Positions 9,762 through 20,431 of a stretch of DNA of 64,000 nucleotides are shown here, one piece after another. A program made the position numbers and the translations under genes. The stretch spans positions 124,001-188,000 of the forward strand of contig NZ_RHUM01000007.1 in the NCBI RefSeq assembly GCF_003937915.1, written 5' to 3'. Under the pieces are notes generated by a model, which worked only from the letters and a program-made list of their open reading frames with translations, was not told the DNA's origin and made no database searches. This stretch comes from Erwinia sp. 198 (GTDB taxonomy: Bacteria; Pseudomonadota; Gammaproteobacteria; Enterobacterales; Enterobacteriaceae). Every line of letters starts with the position of its first letter. The stretch's first letter is position 1.

Positions 9762-10757
9762 ATGAAGGATAAGATAGCCTGGATAGATAACCTGCGGGCG
9801 GTGGCCTGCCTGATGGTGATTATGATCCACACCACCACCTGGTACGTGACCAACGCGCCAAAAATAGGCGAACATACGTGGGATCTCTCCAATCTGCTGA
9901 ACTCCGCTTCCAGAGTCTGCGTGCCGCTTTTTTTTATGATCTCCGGTTTTCTGTTCTTTGGCGAGCGCAGCGCGCAGGGCCGTCATTTTCTGCGCATCCT
10001 GCTCTGCCTGGCGTTTTACAGCGCGGTGGCGCTGGCCTATATCACGTGGCTGACGCCTATCAGCCAGGGGATTTCTGTCCGGCTGCTTTTGCAGAAACCG
10101 GTGTTCTATCACCTGTGGTTTTTCTTCGCGATTATCGCTATCTACCTGCTTTCGCCCCTTATTCAGGTCAAAAACGTGCGGGCGGGCTATCTGGCGGCGG
10201 TGACGCTGGTGCTGGCGGTGCTGGCGAACCCCAACACGGTGGATCGGTCAGTCGGGCATTTTCACTGGCTGCCGCTTAACCTTTATATCAACGGCGATAG
10301 CTTCTACTACGTGCTCTACGCGCTGTTTGGCCGTGCTATCGGCACGATGAATACCGGCGGACGCGCCGTCAGCTGGCTGGCCGGCACGGTCTTTATCGCC
10401 TGCGTGGCGGCTATCGCGCTGGGTACTAAAAAGCAGATGGCGATTAACGGTGCCTTTGCCGATACCTGGTATCTTTACTGCGGCCCGGCGGTCTTTATCG
10501 CGGCGGTCAGCCTGCTGGTGCTGTTTAAAAACGTGCTGAACGCGCGGATTTTACCGCTCTTAGGCGTTATTTCCCGTAATTCCCTGCCCATTTATGGTTT
10601 CCACGCGCTGTTTATCCACTTTATGCGCACGCATCGGCTTGATCATACCGATCGACCGCTGCTGGATATCCCGCTGGTGTTTACGCTGACGCTGCTGGGC
10701 AGTTTGCTGCTGGCGCTGGCGCTGAGAAAACTGGATAAGCGACATTTTGTCAGTTAA
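9762..10757 (+). CDS. wecH: acyltransferase WecH (YiaH)
   Basis: A 331-residue integral membrane acyltransferase (acyltransferase 3 family) of the same length as E. coli YiaH/WecH, which O-acetylates enterobacterial common antigen repeat units. The N-terminus carries [20 protein letters not shown], the family's conserved first helix with the catalytic histidine. Later blocks [33 protein letters not shown] and [20 protein letters not shown] also match. About ten membrane helices are expected. ATG 9762 is preferred, with AGAGGA upstream, over the TTG at 9741. The gene ends convergently with malT, overlapping it by three bases at the stop codons. Position next to glyQS matches E. coli. Confidence 0.9.
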   Translation: MKDKIAWIDNLRAVACLMVIMIHTTTWYVTNAPKIGEHTWDLSNLLNSASRVCVPLFFMISGFLFFGERSAQGRHFLRILLCLAFYSAVALAYITWLTPISQGISVRLLLQKPVFYHLWFFFAIIAIYLLSPLIQVKNVRAGYLAAVTLVLAVLANPNTVDRSVGHFHWLPLNLYINGDSFYYVLYALFGRAIGTMNTGGRAVSWLAGTVFIACVAAIALGTKKQMAINGAFADTWYLYCGPAVFIAAVSLLVLFKNVLNARILPLLGVISRNSLPIYGFHALFIHFMRTHRLDHTDRPLLDIPLVFTLTLLGSLLLALALRKLDKRHFVS

Positions 10758-13507
10758 GACTGACAGGCCACCGCCAGGTCAGACGCGCCGTAGCCCATCA
10801 CTTCCAGCAGCTGTCGGGCGTGCTGTACCGCATCCTGACGGTGCGCAATGCCCATCTTCTGATAAAGATTGCGGATATGGGTTTTGATAGTCGTCGCCGC
10901 GACGTCCAGCTCTCCCGCAATCTGCTCGTTGCTGTAGCCTGAATAGATTAGCCCCAGCACCTGCCATTCCCGCTGGGTTAACGGGCTGGTGCGGATCAGC
11001 TCCGGCACCTGCGGATGGCTCAACAGTTTACTGACGAAGCTTTCGTCAAAATGGGCAAACTTATGCCGATGATGCTGATTAAGTTCACGCAGGATCTGCT
11101 GCGCCCTGCGTTGTTCCAGCTCCGGCAGCAGGTTCAGCTGCAGCAGCTGCCTGAGCTGCTGCGCCATCATTTCGCCTTCAATCACGAAATGGCTGATAAA
11201 ACCGGTGCGGTTCGCCAGGCTCAGCGCTTCGATCAGCACGCGCTGCGCGTCGCTTTTTCTGCCCGTTCGCCAGTATAAGAGGTTGCTTAACAGTAAATTA
11301 CGGTTTAAATCGCTGGTGAGACGCAGCTGGCGCGCGTTGCTGTTCAGCTCGTCCAGCACCACCTCCGCCTCGCTGAACTGCTCCAGCAGTATCTGTACGC
11401 GCGCAATCGAGCGCCACTGGCCCTGCTGAAAATGATTATCCGCGCCCCCCGGTTTACCGGCCTGCTGGAGCCAGCGCTGCGCGGCGGTTTTATTGCCGGT
11501 GAGCTGCCAGTAAATTACCCGGCTTTTATCGGTATTGGTCACCCAGTCGCTATGATACTGGCCGGTTTTGATCAGGTTCTCGCAGCGCTGCAAATGGTGC
11601 TGTGCATTATCAAGCTGACCGCGAGCCAGTGCGCATTTCGCCAGCATCGCCAGACACTGAAGCTGCTGCTGCGGCTGGAAATTGCTTAATACTTCCAGCC
11701 CCTGACGAGCAGCCTGTTCAGCGTCGTCCAGCCTTGCCCACGACCACAGCACCTGAGAGCGCAGGCGCAGCAGGAATTCGTGCATCGGCAGCTGTTCAAG
11801 GTGCTGTTCATGCACCAGCTCAAAGGCGCGATCCTGCATCTCGAAGGCGGCCTGTAAAAAACCCTGCGCAATTAAAATTTCACTTTGCTGGAGCAGGGCC
11901 CAAAGCGCGTAATGGTACACCTGAAAGCGCCTGGCTATCTGTTCGGTTTGCTGCATCAGCGGCAGCGCGCGTGCCAGATCGCCTTTACAGTGCTGGATTT
12001 CGCCGGTGACCGAGGTCGCCACTATCCGGCTGTAATAGCTGTTGTGCGGCAAAAATCGCAGCGCTTCCGTCGCCAGCCGGGCGGCTTCCTCCTCACGGCC
12101 ATCGTTGATCGCCACCTGAGCGCGCAGAGCGTTAAATTCAGCGGCAAGCTCCTGCGTCATGGAGATATTCCTGCGCTGCATCTCGCTTTCCGCGCGGGAG
12201 AGCAGCGCGTCCACTTCAACATAGCGGTGCTGGCTTTGGATCAGCCAGGCCTGGAGCAGGACCAGCCTGGGATTGACGATCAGCTGGTCATAGCGCAGAG
12301 CGTTCAGGCACTCTTCCAGCAGGGCCAGCTCGCTTTGGTTAAACAGCGCCCACGCGTGCTGTAGCAGGATATCGCGCAGTAGTCCGGTATCTTCCGCGCT
12401 CAGCGCGTGATGGATAGCTTCGGCCGGGAAACCCTGCGCCAGCCAGCCTTGTGCGGCGGCGCGATGGATTTCCGGCAGCTCTGCGGCCAGCTCCCACTGA
12501 CAGCGCTGCCGCAAAAAAGAGGCGAACAGCGGATGGAAGTTAAACCACTCGCCAGTGCCGTCCATGCGGTGAAGAAACAGACCCTGGCTTTCCAGATTTT
12601 CCAGCCGCTGCTGCCCGTTATCGCTGCCGGTCAGGCGGACGATCAGCGCGTCGTTCATTGAGCGCAACAAAGAGCAGCGCAGCAGAAAATCGCGAGTGGG
12701 CGTATCGACCCGATCCAGCACCTCTTCGACCAGATACTGCGACAAATGGCTGGCGTTCAGGCCGGTCAGCTTGCGCGCGGAATGCTGGGTAGACTGTAAA
12801 GCTGGCGTGGAGGATTGGCTGGCCGACAGCGCAATCAGCTGTAGCGCCGTGGCCCAACCGGCAACGTTGTCGCAAAAGCGATTGCTGTCCGCCTGTTCAA
12901 TTGGTTCTTTCAGGCGACAGTCAAAAAACTGCTGGGTTTCGCTGTGGGTAAAGGCCAGTTCGGAGACGATAAGCTCCAGCAGCTGACCACGCACGCGTAA
13001 ATTGGCGATGCCCAGCGGTGGCAAGGTACGCGACAGGATCACCAGCGAGAAATTATCGGGCTGATGACGCAGAAAAAAGCGCATCCCTTCATGAATATCC
13101 GCATTGGTAATCAAATGATAGTCATCGATTACCAGCATCACCGGCTGCTGACAGTCGGCAAGCTCGACGAACAGCTGGGCAAACAGCGCGTTCAGGCTGG
13201 CGTACTGGTGCTTTTGGCTTAAAGCTTCGCTTTTCACGCAGTGGCCGCCGGTGGCCTGCTGCACCGCCGCAATCAAATAACTGGCAAAGCGTTCCGGCTT
13301 ATTGTCGCTTTCATCCAGCGAATACCAGCCCAGCGCGTTTTTTCCTGCCGCCCAGTGCGCCATCAGCGTTGTTTTGCCGTAGCCGGCCGGGCTGGTAACC
13401 AGCGTCAGACGATAGTCCGGGACGACAGCCAGCCGGACCAGTAAACGTTCGCGTACCACCGTATCTTGCAGCCGCATCGGGCGGCTCAGTTTTGAAGGGA
13501 TAAGCAT
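10754..13507 (-). CDS. malT: maltose regulon activator MalT
   Basis: A 917-residue ATP-dependent transcription activator, slightly longer than E. coli MalT (901) because of a short C-terminal tail. It has an N-terminal STAND ATPase (Walker [10 protein letters not shown] near residue 39, Walker B LVIDDYH near 125), a long helical repeat sensor, and a C-terminal LuxR-type helix-turn-helix ([20 protein letters not shown] then [16 protein letters not shown]). It binds maltotriose and ATP, then activates promoters carrying MalT boxes. It is divergent from malPQ across 287 bases, as in E. coli. The first residues [10 protein letters not shown] fix the start at 13507. Confidence 0.97.
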   Translation of the reverse strand: MLIPSKLSRPMRLQDTVVRERLLVRLAVVPDYRLTLVTSPAGYGKTTLMAHWAAGKNALGWYSLDESDNKPERFASYLIAAVQQATGGHCVKSEALSQKHQYASLNALFAQLFVELADCQQPVMLVIDDYHLITNADIHEGMRFFLRHQPDNFSLVILSRTLPPLGIANLRVRGQLLELIVSELAFTHSETQQFFDCRLKEPIEQADSNRFCDNVAGWATALQLIALSASQSSTPALQSTQHSARKLTGLNASHLSQYLVEEVLDRVDTPTRDFLLRCSLLRSMNDALIVRLTGSDNGQQRLENLESQGLFLHRMDGTGEWFNFHPLFASFLRQRCQWELAAELPEIHRAAAQGWLAQGFPAEAIHHALSAEDTGLLRDILLQHAWALFNQSELALLEECLNALRYDQLIVNPRLVLLQAWLIQSQHRYVEVDALLSRAESEMQRRNISMTQELAAEFNALRAQVAINDGREEEAARLATEALRFLPHNSYYSRIVATSVTGEIQHCKGDLARALPLMQQTEQIARRFQVYHYALWALLQQSEILIAQGFLQAAFEMQDRAFELVHEQHLEQLPMHEFLLRLRSQVLWSWARLDDAEQAARQGLEVLSNFQPQQQLQCLAMLAKCALARGQLDNAQHHLQRCENLIKTGQYHSDWVTNTDKSRVIYWQLTGNKTAAQRWLQQAGKPGGADNHFQQGQWRSIARVQILLEQFSEAEVVLDELNSNARQLRLTSDLNRNLLLSNLLYWRTGRKSDAQRVLIEALSLANRTGFISHFVIEGEMMAQQLRQLLQLNLLPELEQRRAQQILRELNQHHRHKFAHFDESFVSKLLSHPQVPELIRTSPLTQREWQVLGLIYSGYSNEQIAGELDVAATTIKTHIRNLYQKMGIAHRQDAVQHARQLLEVMGYGASDLAVACQS

Positions 13508-13683
13508 AATTTTGGATTCTTATAGAAAGCGTCAGCGGGGGCGGCTAATTATTTCAAAGCCCGTAATTAATCATTTTTTCTAAAGTCCGCCTCCAATCCG
13601 TTGATTGCAAGCAGGATAAGCTTTTATGTTGCATTTAGTCGTACTTCGTCACATTTTTTTAATCATGCTTTTCGCCTCAGGCG

Positions 13684-13737
13684 CGCCTTCCCCTACGCCC
13701 CGCAGCTCCTCCCTTTCTAATCGCCGTTGGGATGATG
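13684..13737 (+). promoter_or_regulatory. probable MalT boxes in the malT-malP divergent region
   Basis: MalT boxes follow GGGGA(T/G)GAGG. Three near matches occur about 55-110 bases before malP: TGGGATGATG (13728-13737, 8/10), and in the reverse sense GCTCCTCCCT (13705-13714, 8/10) and CGCCTTCCCC (about 13684-13693, 7/10). They fit activation of malPQ by MalT. The remaining malT-side sequence (13508-13680) is AT-rich and shows no further clear site. Confidence 0.45.
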
Positions 13738-13794
13738 ATCCGCACGCTGCAAATCGGCAGCATGAGGGAAATTCAGGGATTATGAGGACAGGTC

Positions 13795-16185
13795 ATGCAG
13801 GCAACATTCAATAAAACCACGTTTATGGCGGCGCTGACGCGCCAGTGCGCGCCATATCAGTCGCAGGCGATGACGCAGCAGCAGTGGTGGCAGGCAATCA
13901 GCGCCGCGCTGGCCGAACAGCTGCTGGCCAGCCCGGCAACGCCGCCGTCAGGGCAGCAGCGGCACGTTAACTATATCTCGATGGAATTTTTGATCGGCCG
14001 CCTGACTGCCAATAATCTGATCAATCTTGGCTGGCTGGATGATGTCAGCGAAGTCCTGAAAAAACAGGGCATTAACCTGACCGACGTGCTGGAGCAGGAG
14101 ATCGATCCGGCGCTGGGCAACGGCGGGCTGGGGCGCCTGGCGGCCTGCTTTCTGGATTCGATGGCGACCGTAGGTCAGCCTGCGGTAGGTTATGGCCTTA
14201 ATTATCAGTACGGGCTGTTCCGACAGTCCTTTTACGACGGCGCACAGCAGGAAGCGCCGGACAGCTGGCACCGCGAAACCTACCCCTGGTTTCGGCGCAA
14301 CGGCTCGCTTGCCGTCAGCGTCGGCTTCGGCGGCAAGCTCAGCAAAGACGCGCAGGGCCGGGAGCAGTGGCAGCCCGCTTTTTCGCTGATGGGCGAGGCG
14401 AGCGATCTGCCGGTGGTCGGCTATCAAAACGGCATTACCCAGCCGCTGCGCCTGTGGCAGGCCGCCGCGATGCAGCCTTTCGATCTGGGCCTGTTTAACG
14501 ACGGTAAATATCTGGAGGCGGAGCGGCAGGGCGTAGAGGCGGAAAAGCTGACGAAAGTCCTCTACCCGAATGATAATCATCAGGCGGGCAAGCGGCTGCG
14601 TCTGATGCAGCAATATTTTCAGTGCGCCTGTTCGGTAGCGGATATCCTGCGTCGTCATCACGCGGCGGGTCGAAAAATCGCAGATTTGCCGCAGTATGAG
14701 GTGATCCAGCTGAACGATACCCATCCGACCATCGCCATCCCGGAACTGCTGCGCATTTTGCTGGATGAACACCAGCTCGACTGGGATGCGGCCTGGTCGA
14801 TCGTCAGCCGCACCTTTGCCTATACCAACCATACGCTGATGCCGGAAGCGCTGGAATGCTGGGATGAAAGGCTGGTGCGCAGCCTGCTGCCGCGTCACTT
14901 TTCGCTGATTAAGCAGATCGATGCGCGCTTTAAAACGCTGGTACAGCAGCGCTGGCCGGACGATGCCGACGTTTGGGGCCGGGTGGCTATTTACCATAAC
15001 CGCCAGGTGCGGATGGCGAATCTTTGCGTAGTCAGCGGCTTTGCGGTCAACGGCGTCGCCGCGCTGCATTCCGAGCTGGTGGTCAAAGATCTGTTTCCGC
15101 ATTACCACCAGCTGTGGCCGGAGAAATTTCATAACGTCACCAATGGCATCACGCCGCGTCGCTGGCTCAGGCAGTGTAATCCTGCGCTCTCCGCGCTGAT
15201 CGACAGCAAGCTGAACGCCGAATGGGTGACGGATCTGGATGCGTTAAAAGGACTGGAGGCTTTTGCCGACGACCAAAACTTCCACCAGCGCTATCGGCAA
15301 ATCAAGCAGGAAAATAAACGCAGGCTGGCGGCCTGGGTGCAGCATACGATGGGGATTACGCTCAACCCGGCGGCGATCTTCGATGTGCAGATCAAGCGCC
15401 TGCACGAGTACAAGCGCCAGCACCTGAATCTGCTGCATATTCTCTCGCTTTACCGTCAGCTGCGTGACAATCCGCAGCAGGACATGGTGCCGCGCGTGTT
15501 CCTGTTCGGTGCCAAGGCCGCGCCGGGCTACTATCTGGCCAAAAATATTATCTATGCCATCAACAAGGTAGCGGAAAAAATCAACCAGGATCCGCTGGTC
15601 GGCGATCGCCTGAAAGTCGTGTTTATTCCTGATTATAAAGTGTCGGTGGCGGAGCTGATGATCCCGGCGGCCGATGTATCAGAGCAAATCTCTACCGCCG
15701 GCAAGGAGGCCTCCGGCACCGGCAATATGAAGCTGGCGCTGAACGGCGCTATCACCGTCGGCACGCTTGATGGCGCCAACGTGGAAATTGCTGAACAGGT
15801 CGGCAGCGAGCATATCTTTATCTTCGGCCATACCGTCGATGAAGTAAAAGCGCTGCTGCACAAAGGCTATAACCCGCTAAGCGTGCGTAAAAAGGATAAG
15901 CATCTTAATAAGCTGCTGAGCGAACTGGAAAACGGCTTCTTCAGCGCCGGTGACAAAGAGGCGTTCAGGCCAATGCTGGATAGCCTGCTTGAAGGCGGCG
16001 ATCCCTATTTAGTGCTGGCGGACTTTGCCGGCTATTGCGCTGCACAGCGGCAGGTTGAAGCGCTGTACCGCGATACGCAGCAGTGGACGCGCAGCACTAT
16101 CCTGAACACCGCCCGAGTCGGCATGTTCAGTTCAGATCGCGCTATCCGTGACTATCAGCAGCGCATTTGGCAGGCGAAACGCTAA
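13795..16185 (+). CDS. malP: maltodextrin phosphorylase
   Basis: A 796-residue glycogen/maltodextrin phosphorylase (E. coli MalP is 797). Conserved blocks include [64 protein letters not shown] and the pyridoxal-phosphate site [15 protein letters not shown], with its lysine near residue 646. It phosphorolyses linear maltodextrins in the cytoplasm to glucose-1-phosphate. The start at 13795 follows GAGGACAGGTC. It is first in the malPQ operon; malQ begins 9 bases after the stop. Expected to be MalT-activated. Confidence 0.96.
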   Translation: MQATFNKTTFMAALTRQCAPYQSQAMTQQQWWQAISAALAEQLLASPATPPSGQQRHVNYISMEFLIGRLTANNLINLGWLDDVSEVLKKQGINLTDVLEQEIDPALGNGGLGRLAACFLDSMATVGQPAVGYGLNYQYGLFRQSFYDGAQQEAPDSWHRETYPWFRRNGSLAVSVGFGGKLSKDAQGREQWQPAFSLMGEASDLPVVGYQNGITQPLRLWQAAAMQPFDLGLFNDGKYLEAERQGVEAEKLTKVLYPNDNHQAGKRLRLMQQYFQCACSVADILRRHHAAGRKIADLPQYEVIQLNDTHPTIAIPELLRILLDEHQLDWDAAWSIVSRTFAYTNHTLMPEALECWDERLVRSLLPRHFSLIKQIDARFKTLVQQRWPDDADVWGRVAIYHNRQVRMANLCVVSGFAVNGVAALHSELVVKDLFPHYHQLWPEKFHNVTNGITPRRWLRQCNPALSALIDSKLNAEWVTDLDALKGLEAFADDQNFHQRYRQIKQENKRRLAAWVQHTMGITLNPAAIFDVQIKRLHEYKRQHLNLLHILSLYRQLRDNPQQDMVPRVFLFGAKAAPGYYLAKNIIYAINKVAEKINQDPLVGDRLKVVFIPDYKVSVAELMIPAADVSEQISTAGKEASGTGNMKLALNGAITVGTLDGANVEIAEQVGSEHIFIFGHTVDEVKALLHKGYNPLSVRKKDKHLNKLLSELENGFFSAGDKEAFRPMLDSLLEGGDPYLVLADFAGYCAAQRQVEALYRDTQQWTRSTILNTARVGMFSSDRAIRDYQQRIWQAKR

Positions 16186-16194
16186 GGAGCGCAG

Positions 16195-18270
16195 ATGGAA
16201 GAGAAGATGCTGGAGCAGGCGGCGACGGAGGCGGGTATCGCTTCCGGTTTTATTAACGCCCACGGAAAAACCCAGACCATCCCGGCAGCAACCCGTCGCG
16301 AGCTGCTACAGGCGATGGGCTGGCGTGCGGGACGGCAGCTGCCGCTCAGACCGGTGCCGACGGTAAAGGTTTTTACCAGCGGCGAACGCTTTGCGCTGTC
16401 CGTTGAGGGCGAAGGCGAATACCACTGGCACTTTAGCCCGGAAGAGGGCGCGAGCCTGACGGGCAGAGTCCACGGCAGCATGACGCTGGCCCTGCCGGAA
16501 AACCTCGCCACGGGCTATCACCTGCTGACGCTGAGCCGTCCCGGCCAGCGCTGGGAATGCCGGATAATAGTGGCGCCCAGGCGCTGCCACGAGCCGGAGG
16601 CGCTGCTGGCCGGTAAAAAGCTGTGGGGCGCCTGCGTGCAGCTTTACACCTTACGTTCCGAGCGAAATTGGGGCATTGGCGATTTTGGCGACCTGGCCGT
16701 GATGATCGATAACATTGCCGCGCGGGGCGGCGCCTTTGTCGGTCTGAACCCTGTTCATGCGCTTTTTCCCGGCAATCCGGAAGCGGCCAGCCCTTACAGC
16801 CCTTCGTCCCGCCGCTGGCTGAACGTTATCTACATTGACGTCAGCGCGGTGGCTGACTTTCGTCTGAGCGAAGCTGCGCAGCGCTGGTGGCATTCTCCGG
16901 CTACGCAGCAGGCGTTACAGGCGGCGCGGGCTGCGGAGTGGGTGGATTACGCGCAGGTCATGGCGCTGAAGCTGGCGGGACTGCGGCTGGCCCGGCAGCA
17001 TTTTCTCGACCGTGATCCGCAGGAAGCTGAACGGCAGGCCTTTGCCCGCTTTACCGAACAGGGTGGAGAAAGCCTCTGGTTTCAGGCCGCCTTTGATGCG
17101 TTATATCAACATTTTCAGGCGGAAAGCGGCGAGGCGCGGGGCTGGGATCGCTGGCCGGAAGCGTACCGCAACGCGCGGGGGCCAGAGGTCAGAGCCTTTT
17201 GCCAACGGCATGGCCAGGAGGTGGAATTTTACCTGTGGCTGCAATGGCTGGCCGAAACGCAGCTGGCGCAGTGCTATCAAACCAGCCGGAAAATGCCGAC
17301 GGGATTATATCGCGATCTGGCGGTCGGCGTGGTGGCCGATGGCGCGGAAACCTGGAGCGATGGCGATCTTTACTGCCTGAAGGCTTCCGTAGGTGCGCCG
17401 CCGGATATTCTGGGGCCAAAAGGACAGAACTGGGATTTACGACCGATGGATCCCCGCACGATGATCGACCGTGCCTACCAGCCTTTTATCGACCTGCTGC
17501 GATCGAACATGATCCACTGTGGCGCTTTGCGGATCGATCATGTAATGGCGCTGCTGCGCCTGTGGTGGATCCCGGCAGGCGAAACGGCGGATAAGGGCGC
17601 CTATGTCCACTATCCGGTTGACGATTTGCTGGCGGTGCTGGCGCTGGAAAGCCAGCGGCATCGCTGCATGGTGATCGGTGAGGATCTGGGGACGGTGCCG
17701 GTAGAAATCGTCACTAAGCTGCGGGAAAGAGGCGTTTATTCCTACAAGGTGCTGTGGTTTGAGCGGGATGCGCAGAACGGCTTTCGCGCGCCGCAATCCT
17801 GGCCGCTCCAGGCGATGGCTACCCTGACGACGCACGATTTACCGACGCTGCGCGGCTACTGGCAAAGCGACGATCTGACGCTGGGCGAAAAGCTGGGCCT
17901 CTACCCGGACAAAGTGGTGCTACAGGCGATTTGCGCCGATCGGCAAAGGGCGCGCCAGAGCCTGCTCGACAGCCTGGAGCACTATGGCTGTCTTGCTCAG
18001 GGAAGCGCCGGCGCTGGCGGCGCGCTGACGCTGGCCATCCGCCGGGGCCTGCAACGCTATGTGGCCGACAGCGCCAGCGCGCTGCTGGGCCTGCAGCCGG
18101 AAGACTGGCTGGATATGGCGACGCCGGTCAATATTCCCGGCACCAGCAGCGAATACCCCAACTGGCGGCGCAAGCTCAGCCATACGCTGGAGGCGATGTT
18201 TGCCGACCCGGAGGTGAATGCGTTAATCAGGGATGTCGATCGGCGACGCCGTAAGGTTTCGGTGGATTAA
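16195..18270 (+). CDS. malQ: 4-alpha-glucanotransferase (amylomaltase)
   Basis: A 691-residue GH77 enzyme, the usual size for enterobacterial MalQ. Motifs include ERNWGIGDFGDL, NPVHALFPGNPEAASPYSPS, LRIDHVMALLRLWWIP (the catalytic aspartate is in LRIDH), VIGEDLGTVP (acid/base Glu) and TTHDLPTLRGYW (transition-state Asp). It transfers dextrinyl groups between maltodextrins, building longer chains for MalP and releasing glucose. AAGGAG lies before the ATG at 16195. Second gene of malPQ, followed by a strong terminator. Confidence 0.96.
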   Translation: MEEKMLEQAATEAGIASGFINAHGKTQTIPAATRRELLQAMGWRAGRQLPLRPVPTVKVFTSGERFALSVEGEGEYHWHFSPEEGASLTGRVHGSMTLALPENLATGYHLLTLSRPGQRWECRIIVAPRRCHEPEALLAGKKLWGACVQLYTLRSERNWGIGDFGDLAVMIDNIAARGGAFVGLNPVHALFPGNPEAASPYSPSSRRWLNVIYIDVSAVADFRLSEAAQRWWHSPATQQALQAARAAEWVDYAQVMALKLAGLRLARQHFLDRDPQEAERQAFARFTEQGGESLWFQAAFDALYQHFQAESGEARGWDRWPEAYRNARGPEVRAFCQRHGQEVEFYLWLQWLAETQLAQCYQTSRKMPTGLYRDLAVGVVADGAETWSDGDLYCLKASVGAPPDILGPKGQNWDLRPMDPRTMIDRAYQPFIDLLRSNMIHCGALRIDHVMALLRLWWIPAGETADKGAYVHYPVDDLLAVLALESQRHRCMVIGEDLGTVPVEIVTKLRERGVYSYKVLWFERDAQNGFRAPQSWPLQAMATLTTHDLPTLRGYWQSDDLTLGEKLGLYPDKVVLQAICADRQRARQSLLDSLEHYGCLAQGSAGAGGALTLAIRRGLQRYVADSASALLGLQPEDWLDMATPVNIPGTSSEYPNWRRKLSHTLEAMFADPEVNALIRDVDRRRRKVSVD

Positions 18271-18298
18271 AAAAGCGGCCTTCAGGCCGCTTTTTTTG
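18269..18298 (+). terminator. terminator of malPQ
   Basis: AAAAAGCGGCC-ttca-GGCCGCTTTTTTT stem-loop immediately after the malQ stop codon. The A-rich left side may let it act on the opposite strand as well. Confidence 0.85.
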
Positions 18299-18393
18299 TT
18301 TTTGCCTCATCAGGACGTACCCGAATCAGGAGGAAGCAGGAGCGGCAGGGCGGCAGGTGAACACGCCGTTAATACGGCTTTCGCCTCTCCTGC

Positions 18394-19344
18394 CTACTCT
18401 CTGATTGCGCTTAACGGCTTTTCATCAACAACGGCCTCACGCACTTTGCTCCAGAAAATATTCGCTTTAAGGCCCGCACGTTCGTTCGCGGACAGGGTTG
18501 TCATATTAACTTTACCTTCGCGCCAGCTGTCCATCAGTTTATCCATATGGTCGAAGTCCAAATTAAGATGGGTATGAAAGCCGCCCACCTGCAATCCAAC
18601 ATCATCCAGATATTCGCTTTTCACTTCGTCCCAACTGACCTCCTCACCAACCTGCCCGGCAAGCGAACTAATCTGTTCCCAGTTATTTTCCAGCGCCACC
18701 ATACCCTGGTGATAGCCGCTGTTGACGGATAAGCTGTCGAAATGGCCGGCCTCTTCCGGCTGGTGCGGATCGCCCGTTTCAGCTGCCCGCATGTTGGTTA
18801 ACAGGTGTGTTAAAACCTCATGGGTTAATACGCAAATATTTTCTGATAAACTCTGATTATGGCCGAGGCTTATCTGGGCTTGTTTTTCCGTGTAAGGAAC
18901 CTGATATTTATCCTCAAAATTAGGGTGCAGTACCCAGGTCTGTCCTTTCACTCCCTCATCCAGCTCATCATCTTTATAGAGACTGACCTCGCTGAACTCT
19001 TTATACACTTCACTGGCTATGATATTCGCGCAGCGCTGCAACACCTGAAATTCACCGGATTCAAAGCTGTCATCGCAGTTATCAACCTCGAGCGGTACAC
19101 GGGTCAGGGGCTGACTGAAGTGCCCCCGCAGCTGTTCCATCCGGCTTTTAAACTGTAATCGCGCCTCTACCAGCTCACTATTGAGCGCCCAGGTGCCGGA
19201 GGGATGACGCTGATAAGCGGTAATACGGGCGGCGGCAAAGTCACGTTGCAAATGTTCCATTTGCTCCCGCATAGTATTTGCCGCCGATGACGACAAAGTA
19301 TTGTCTGTATGCCTGACGGCCGCGCCGGAAATGCTGTTAAACAT
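18394..19344 (-). CDS. unknown 316-residue protein, candidate type III secreted effector
   Basis: I do not recognise the family. The first 25 residues are rich in Ser, Asn, Thr and Ala (MFNSISGAAVRHTDNTLSSS), with no Sec signal and no membrane segment, as in type III effectors. Residues 174-180 read THEVLTH, an HExxxH arrangement within a hydrophobic helix (CVLTHEVLTHLL), with further histidines near 194 and 201, so a metal-dependent hydrolase is possible but unproven. The strong ribosome-binding site AGAGGTGA precedes the ATG. A hrp-box-like promoter lies about 95-120 bases upstream. The gene sits alone between malQ and malG and breaks an otherwise continuous maltose block, which suggests insertion. 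Alternative: an unsecreted orphan protein of unknown function. Confidence 0.6.
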   Translation of the reverse strand: MFNSISGAAVRHTDNTLSSSAANTMREQMEHLQRDFAAARITAYQRHPSGTWALNSELVEARLQFKSRMEQLRGHFSQPLTRVPLEVDNCDDSFESGEFQVLQRCANIIASEVYKEFSEVSLYKDDELDEGVKGQTWVLHPNFEDKYQVPYTEKQAQISLGHNQSLSENICVLTHEVLTHLLTNMRAAETGDPHQPEEAGHFDSLSVNSGYHQGMVALENNWEQISSLAGQVGEEVSWDEVKSEYLDDVGLQVGGFHTHLNLDFDHMDKLMDSWREGKVNMTTLSANERAGLKANIFWSKVREAVVDEKPLSAIRE

Positions 19345-19436
19345 TAATCACCTCTTGATAAGAAACTGCGCGAAAATAATTTTATTAATCCTGCCTGTTC
19401 GCTTATTTAAATTATTTACGCGTAGAAAAAACCTCT

Positions 19437-19465
19437 TGAGTGCGATCGCCAGCCAGGCTGGTTCC
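19437..19465 (-). promoter_or_regulatory. hrp box (HrpL-type promoter) candidate
   Basis: On the minus strand the sequence reads GGAACC, 16 bases, GCACTCA. The HrpL consensus is GGAACC-N15/16-CCACNNA, so all of the -35 element, the spacing and 4 of the 5 defined -10 positions match. It points at the 316-residue gene and ends 92 bases before its ATG. Confidence 0.55.
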
Positions 19466-19531
19466 CAAAAAACAGAAAAAATTGAGAGGTGAAGCATTTT
19501 CTGAGCCTGAACCGCCCTGTTAATGAACAAC

Positions 19532-20422
19532 TTATCCTTTCACTCCGCCAGCGGTCAGCCCGCCCACCAGCCAGCGCTGTGCAATCAGAAACACGGCGGT
19601 GATAGGGATAGCGGAAAGAATGGCCGCCGCCGCAAAATCACCCCACAGATAGTTTTGTGGGTTCAGATATTGCTGCATCCCCACCGCCAGCGTGTAGCTG
19701 TTGACATCACGCAGCAGCAGAGAAGCCACCGGCACCTCGGTAATAGCGGCAATAAACGACAGGATAAACACCACCGCCAGGATAGGCACAGAAAGCGGCA
19801 GCAGCACCAGCCGGAACGCCTGCCACGGCGTGGCGCCATCCAGCGCCGCCGCCTCTTCCAGAGAGTTATCGATAGACTCGAAATAGCCCTTGATCGTCCA
19901 GACATGCAGCGCGATACCGCCCATATAGGCGAAGATCACGCCGCCGTGCGTATTCAGCCCCAGAAAAGGCAGATAGAGGCCCAGCCGATCGAACAGGGCG
20001 TAAAGCGCCACCAGCGACAGCACGGCCGGGAACATCTGGAAAATCAGCATCCCTTTCAGCAGCGGACTTTTGCCGCGAAATTTCATGCGGGCAAAGGCAT
20101 AGGCGCAGGTTGTGGAGAGCGCGACGATACCGACGGCGGTAATCAGGGCAATCTTCACCGAGTTCCACAGCCACAGCATCACCGGAAAAGGCGGCGGCGT
20201 CACCGTGCCGTTCTCGTTGGTGACGGCGATCCCCAGCGCCAGCTTCCAGTGGTCCCACGAAATGGTATCGGGGATCAGGCTGCCGGTCGCGAAATTGCCG
20301 GGCCGCAGCGAAATGGCGAACACCATCAGCAGCGGGAACAGGATCAGGGCAATAAAGCCCAGCAGGAAAAGGTGCGTCGCCAGCAGCCTGAGGCGCTGCG
20401 ACTTCGGTTTTACCATCGCCAT
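19532..20422 (-). CDS. malG: maltose ABC transporter permease MalG
   Basis: A 296-residue inner-membrane permease with six predicted helices, identical in length to E. coli MalG. The EAA loop that contacts MalK is visible as [20 protein letters not shown] near residues 185-205, and the C-terminus ends LTAGGVKG as in the family. With MalF and two MalK subunits it forms the MalFGK2 importer for maltose and maltodextrins. It is the last gene of malEFG; malF ends 9 bases before its start. GGAAG precedes the ATG. Confidence 0.96.
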   Translation of the reverse strand: MAMVKPKSQRLRLLATHLFLLGFIALILFPLLMVFAISLRPGNFATGSLIPDTISWDHWKLALGIAVTNENGTVTPPPFPVMLWLWNSVKIALITAVGIVALSTTCAYAFARMKFRGKSPLLKGMLIFQMFPAVLSLVALYALFDRLGLYLPFLGLNTHGGVIFAYMGGIALHVWTIKGYFESIDNSLEEAAALDGATPWQAFRLVLLPLSVPILAVVFILSFIAAITEVPVASLLLRDVNSYTLAVGMQQYLNPQNYLWGDFAAAAILSAIPITAVFLIAQRWLVGGLTAGGVKG

Positions 20423-20431
20423 AATGCTTCC

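Noticed and set aside
19348-19530. 60-codon frame on the minus strand upstream of the candidate effector
   Set aside because: It overlaps the promoter region and shows no ribosome-binding site or conserved pattern.
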